From: Thermogemmatispora carboxidivorans
GTDB taxonomy: Bacteria; Chloroflexota; Ktedonobacteria; Ktedonobacterales; Ktedonobacteraceae
DNA length: 64,000 nt
Direction: 5' to 3'
NCBI RefSeq assembly: GCF_000702505.1
Contig: NZ_JNIM01000001.1
Coordinates: 1,426,001-1,490,000, forward strand
Made by a program: the position numbers and the translations under genes. The first letter of the stretch is position 1. Each line of letters opens with the position of its first letter. Below, one piece after another: positions 62,264 through 64,000 of this stretch. Below the pieces are notes generated by a model that searched no databases, was not told the origin of the DNA, and saw only the letters and a program-made list of their open reading frames with translations.

Positions 62264-63508
62264 CTACTGCAGGCTATTGGCGACCGCCAGCAGCTCAGAC
62301 CGATCGTGACTGCTCTCACCCAGCAGATAGACGCGCCCCTGGGCCTGCCAGAGCACGGCCTCCCCGACCGGCAGATCCGTCATCTTAGTGGACGACTCAA
62401 GCTGGTTACTGGTCAGCAAAAGGCCCGATTGGCCCTGAACCGTCACCGTCTCGGAAGACATCCCTGTCAGCACAGGGATGGGCACCGTCCCGCTACTCAG
62501 ATCGATCTGGCGTAGCTGCTGCACCAGCGACGGAGGCAGCCCCGGCAGCGAGAGCAAGAAAGCGCGCAGATCCTCCAGCGAAGCCTTCCCGGTCGCCTCG
62601 ATGGTCGGCGATGGCGTCTGCACGATCACCAGCACCTTGCCACCGCTGCTCACATAATGCGCCTCAACGATACGCGAGACATGGATCACAAACGTCGCCC
62701 CGTCCAACTGGGCCGGGATCGCCGTAGTCGCATGACCGACTCGGGCCAGATAGGCGCGAGCGCTGGCCGCCCGGAACGTAAAGGTCGCCTGGCCACCCTC
62801 CAGCATATCAAAGACCGGCTGCTTTCCGCTGAAAGAGGCGGGCAGGGTGGTCGGCAGCTTCAGCGTGAAGCCAGCCAGCCGCTCAGCCTCGGCGCGCGTC
62901 AGGTTGCGCTGCGGGCGCAGCAGCTCCGGCGGCGCCTGAACCTCACCCAGGTCGCGCAACTGCGGAAGCTGCGACGCCTGGATTGCCTGCTGACTGACCG
63001 TCACCGGCTGAAAACGCTGCACGCTGAAGAACGAGAGGAGAGTCGCCGCCAGGCCCGTACTGCTGCTGACCACAAACAAGACCACCAGCAGCACCGCTGC
63101 CGCGATGACCATCCACGAATGGCGCAGCACCTGGCGCACCGGTACACGACGCCCCTGCGGCACCTGCACCGGGCGCACCCGTGGGCCAGTCGTCCCCAGC
63201 AGCGTCCCCTCGGCAGCCAGCGACGCTCGCTGAGCCTCTGACTGCCTCTCTCCGGCGACCTTCTCAAGCCGGCGGCGAGCCTCCTCGCCTTCGGCGGCGG
63301 TCACTGCCAGTCCCTCCTCAGCCGCCAGGGCCGCATTGGTCTCTAACAGCAGCTCCTCCAGGCCGGCATCTGTCCTGGCCTCCTGCAGCACCAGCGCCAG
63401 CCTCTGCTCATCGCCGCCCTCCAGGGCCTCCAGATAACGCCGCAAGAAACGCGCTCGTCGCACCCCCTCGGGCAGCGCATGCTCCGATAAATGCTTTTCC
63501 TGCTCCAT
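62264..63508 (-). CDS. Anti-sigma-factor-like membrane protein
   Basis: The protein is 414 residues. The N-terminal cytoplasmic part (about 1-130) is helical and acidic, one membrane helix follows (about 134-155: VIAAAVLLVVLFVVSSS), and the outside part (about 180-414) resembles DUF4367-type domains seen on anti-sigma factors (LTRAEAERLAGFTLKLPTTLPASFSGKQP; GQSGLLLTSNQ; WQAQGRVYLLGES). The gene directly upstream on the same strand encodes an ECF sigma factor, supporting a sigma/anti-sigma pair. A classical ZAS zinc motif (HxxxCxxC) is absent. Confidence 0.75.
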   Translation of the reverse strand: MEQEKHLSEHALPEGVRRARFLRRYLEALEGGDEQRLALVLQEARTDAGLEELLLETNAALAAEEGLAVTAAEGEEARRRLEKVAGERQSEAQRASLAAEGTLLGTTGPRVRPVQVPQGRRVPVRQVLRHSWMVIAAAVLLVVLFVVSSSTGLAATLLSFFSVQRFQPVTVSQQAIQASQLPQLRDLGEVQAPPELLRPQRNLTRAEAERLAGFTLKLPTTLPASFSGKQPVFDMLEGGQATFTFRAASARAYLARVGHATTAIPAQLDGATFVIHVSRIVEAHYVSSGGKVLVIVQTPSPTIEATGKASLEDLRAFLLSLPGLPPSLVQQLRQIDLSSGTVPIPVLTGMSSETVTVQGQSGLLLTSNQLESSTKMTDLPVGEAVLWQAQGRVYLLGESSHDRSELLAVANSLQ

Positions 63509-63557
63509 TGTTTATCGATCCCTTCTCTGCTCTGCTCTTAGGCAACTCTCTGACTTG

Positions 63558-63582
63558 ATTTCCTGCTTATCTGTCAGGAAAT
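63558..63582. promoter_or_regulatory. Inverted repeat between the sigma and anti-sigma genes
   Basis: ATTTCCTG (63558-63565) pairs with CAGGAAAT (63575-63582) across nine bases, in the 162-base gap. It may be an operator or hairpin tuning expression of the second gene. Confidence 0.5.
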
Positions 63583-63670
63583 ATCGCTCTTGACCCGCAG
63601 TCTCCTTTCGCTCGCTGCGGCACTCCGCGGTTCAGGCTGGCTGTACGCGAACGGGACGCCCACCCGGCAG

Positions 63671-64000
63671 CTACCCAGAGGAGCTCAGGTTGATGGCTGT
63701 CCGTTGCTGGAAGGCTCGCCGCAGACGCTGAAGCGCCCGATGGAGCCGCACCCGCGCTGCTCCAGGGCTAATTCCCAGATGGCGCGCCAACAGCTCGCGC
63801 TCGCAGCCCTCGACCACCGCCAGGCGCAAGACCTCGCGATCCTCCTCGTTAACCAGCGCCAGCAAAGCCGCCGCCGCCTGCTCGGCCTCAACCTCCTCTT
63901 CTGGCCCACTGGTTGTAGCCTGCAACTGATCGAAGACCTCCTGCTCGCTGGGAGCCTGCTGCAACGCGAGCGCGCTGGCCAGATGCCCAGGCGACAGCTC
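63671..64000 (-). CDS. ECF-type sigma factor, C-terminal part (cut by window end)
   Basis: The frame is open from 64000 leftward to the stop at 63671. The visible 109 residues contain region 4 of an ECF sigma factor: LLALVNEEDREVLRLAVVEGCERELLARHLGISPGAARVRLHRALQRLRRAF, with the helix-turn-helix that reads the -35. Region 2 lies outside the window. It precedes the anti-sigma-like gene, so the pair likely forms a stress-signalling unit. Confidence 0.8.
   Translation of the reverse strand, partial: ELSPGHLASALALQQAPSEQEVFDQLQATTSGPEEEVEAEQAAAALLALVNEEDREVLRLAVVEGCERELLARHLGISPGAARVRLHRALQRLRRAFQQRTAINLSSSG

Overview
This window looks like a stretch of chromosome from a high-GC, possibly thermophilic member of the Chloroflexota, most likely class Ktedonobacteria (Thermogemmatispora-like). 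That is an inference from the gene content: zinc-ribbon/Ser-Thr kinase/TPR fusions, DUF4388/roadblock proteins, a stand-alone energy-coupling factor (ECF) transporter and a KGG stress protein. No rRNA, tRNA, transposase or cas gene was found.

Layout. Positions 1-2962 hold a leftward operon of two FAD oxidoreductases and a CoxG-like protein, with a palindromic operator over its promoter. Positions 3151-7416 hold an ECF vitamin transporter (S, A1, A2, T) and rpiA. Positions 8042-10291 carry a receiver/DUF4388/roadblock protein and a tiny membrane protein. Positions 10446-15020 hold a membrane-stress module: XRE regulator, NfeD, flotillin and a PspA-like protein. Positions 15144-26281 are mixed: LysE exporter, dienelactone hydrolase, HEAT protein, Ser/Thr kinase, CocE/NonD hydrolase with a divergent IclR regulator, double-FHA protein, NadD-like enzyme and DinB-like protein. 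Positions 26715-32478 hold aconitase, an unassigned structured element and a NarL-type two-component pair. Positions 32921-37974 hold a zinc-ribbon/pseudokinase/TPR protein, its active-kinase paralogue and two small membrane proteins. Positions 38147-48892 hold fumarylacetoacetase-family and metallo-beta-lactamase-fold enzymes, a DHA2 exporter with a PadR regulator, an S9 peptidase, a CAP-domain lipoprotein and a GAF histidine kinase with a receiver protein. Positions 49386-51526 hold a KGG protein and MurJ.

Positions 51527-56113 are the accessory region. It has an orphan CRISPR array (16 repeats, 15 spacers) with strong hairpins in its leader side and a decayed tail. A convergent, overlapping three-gene operon of unknown function follows, then an AT-rich patch, a frameshifted HTH gene and its intact paralogue. 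Positions 56206-64000 return to ordinary chromosome: a URO-D family protein, a zinc-ribbon membrane protein, a sigma-70 family factor, an ABC-2 exporter, an anti-sigma-like protein and the end of an ECF sigma factor.

The least explained items are: (1) the operon beside the orphan array; (2) short sequences resembling the CRISPR repeat in the leaders of two unrelated genes; (3) the kinase/pseudokinase TPR pair with identical zinc-ribbon spacing; (4) a roughly 190-nt closed-stem element upstream of aconitase; and (5) an apparent ATT start codon for murJ.
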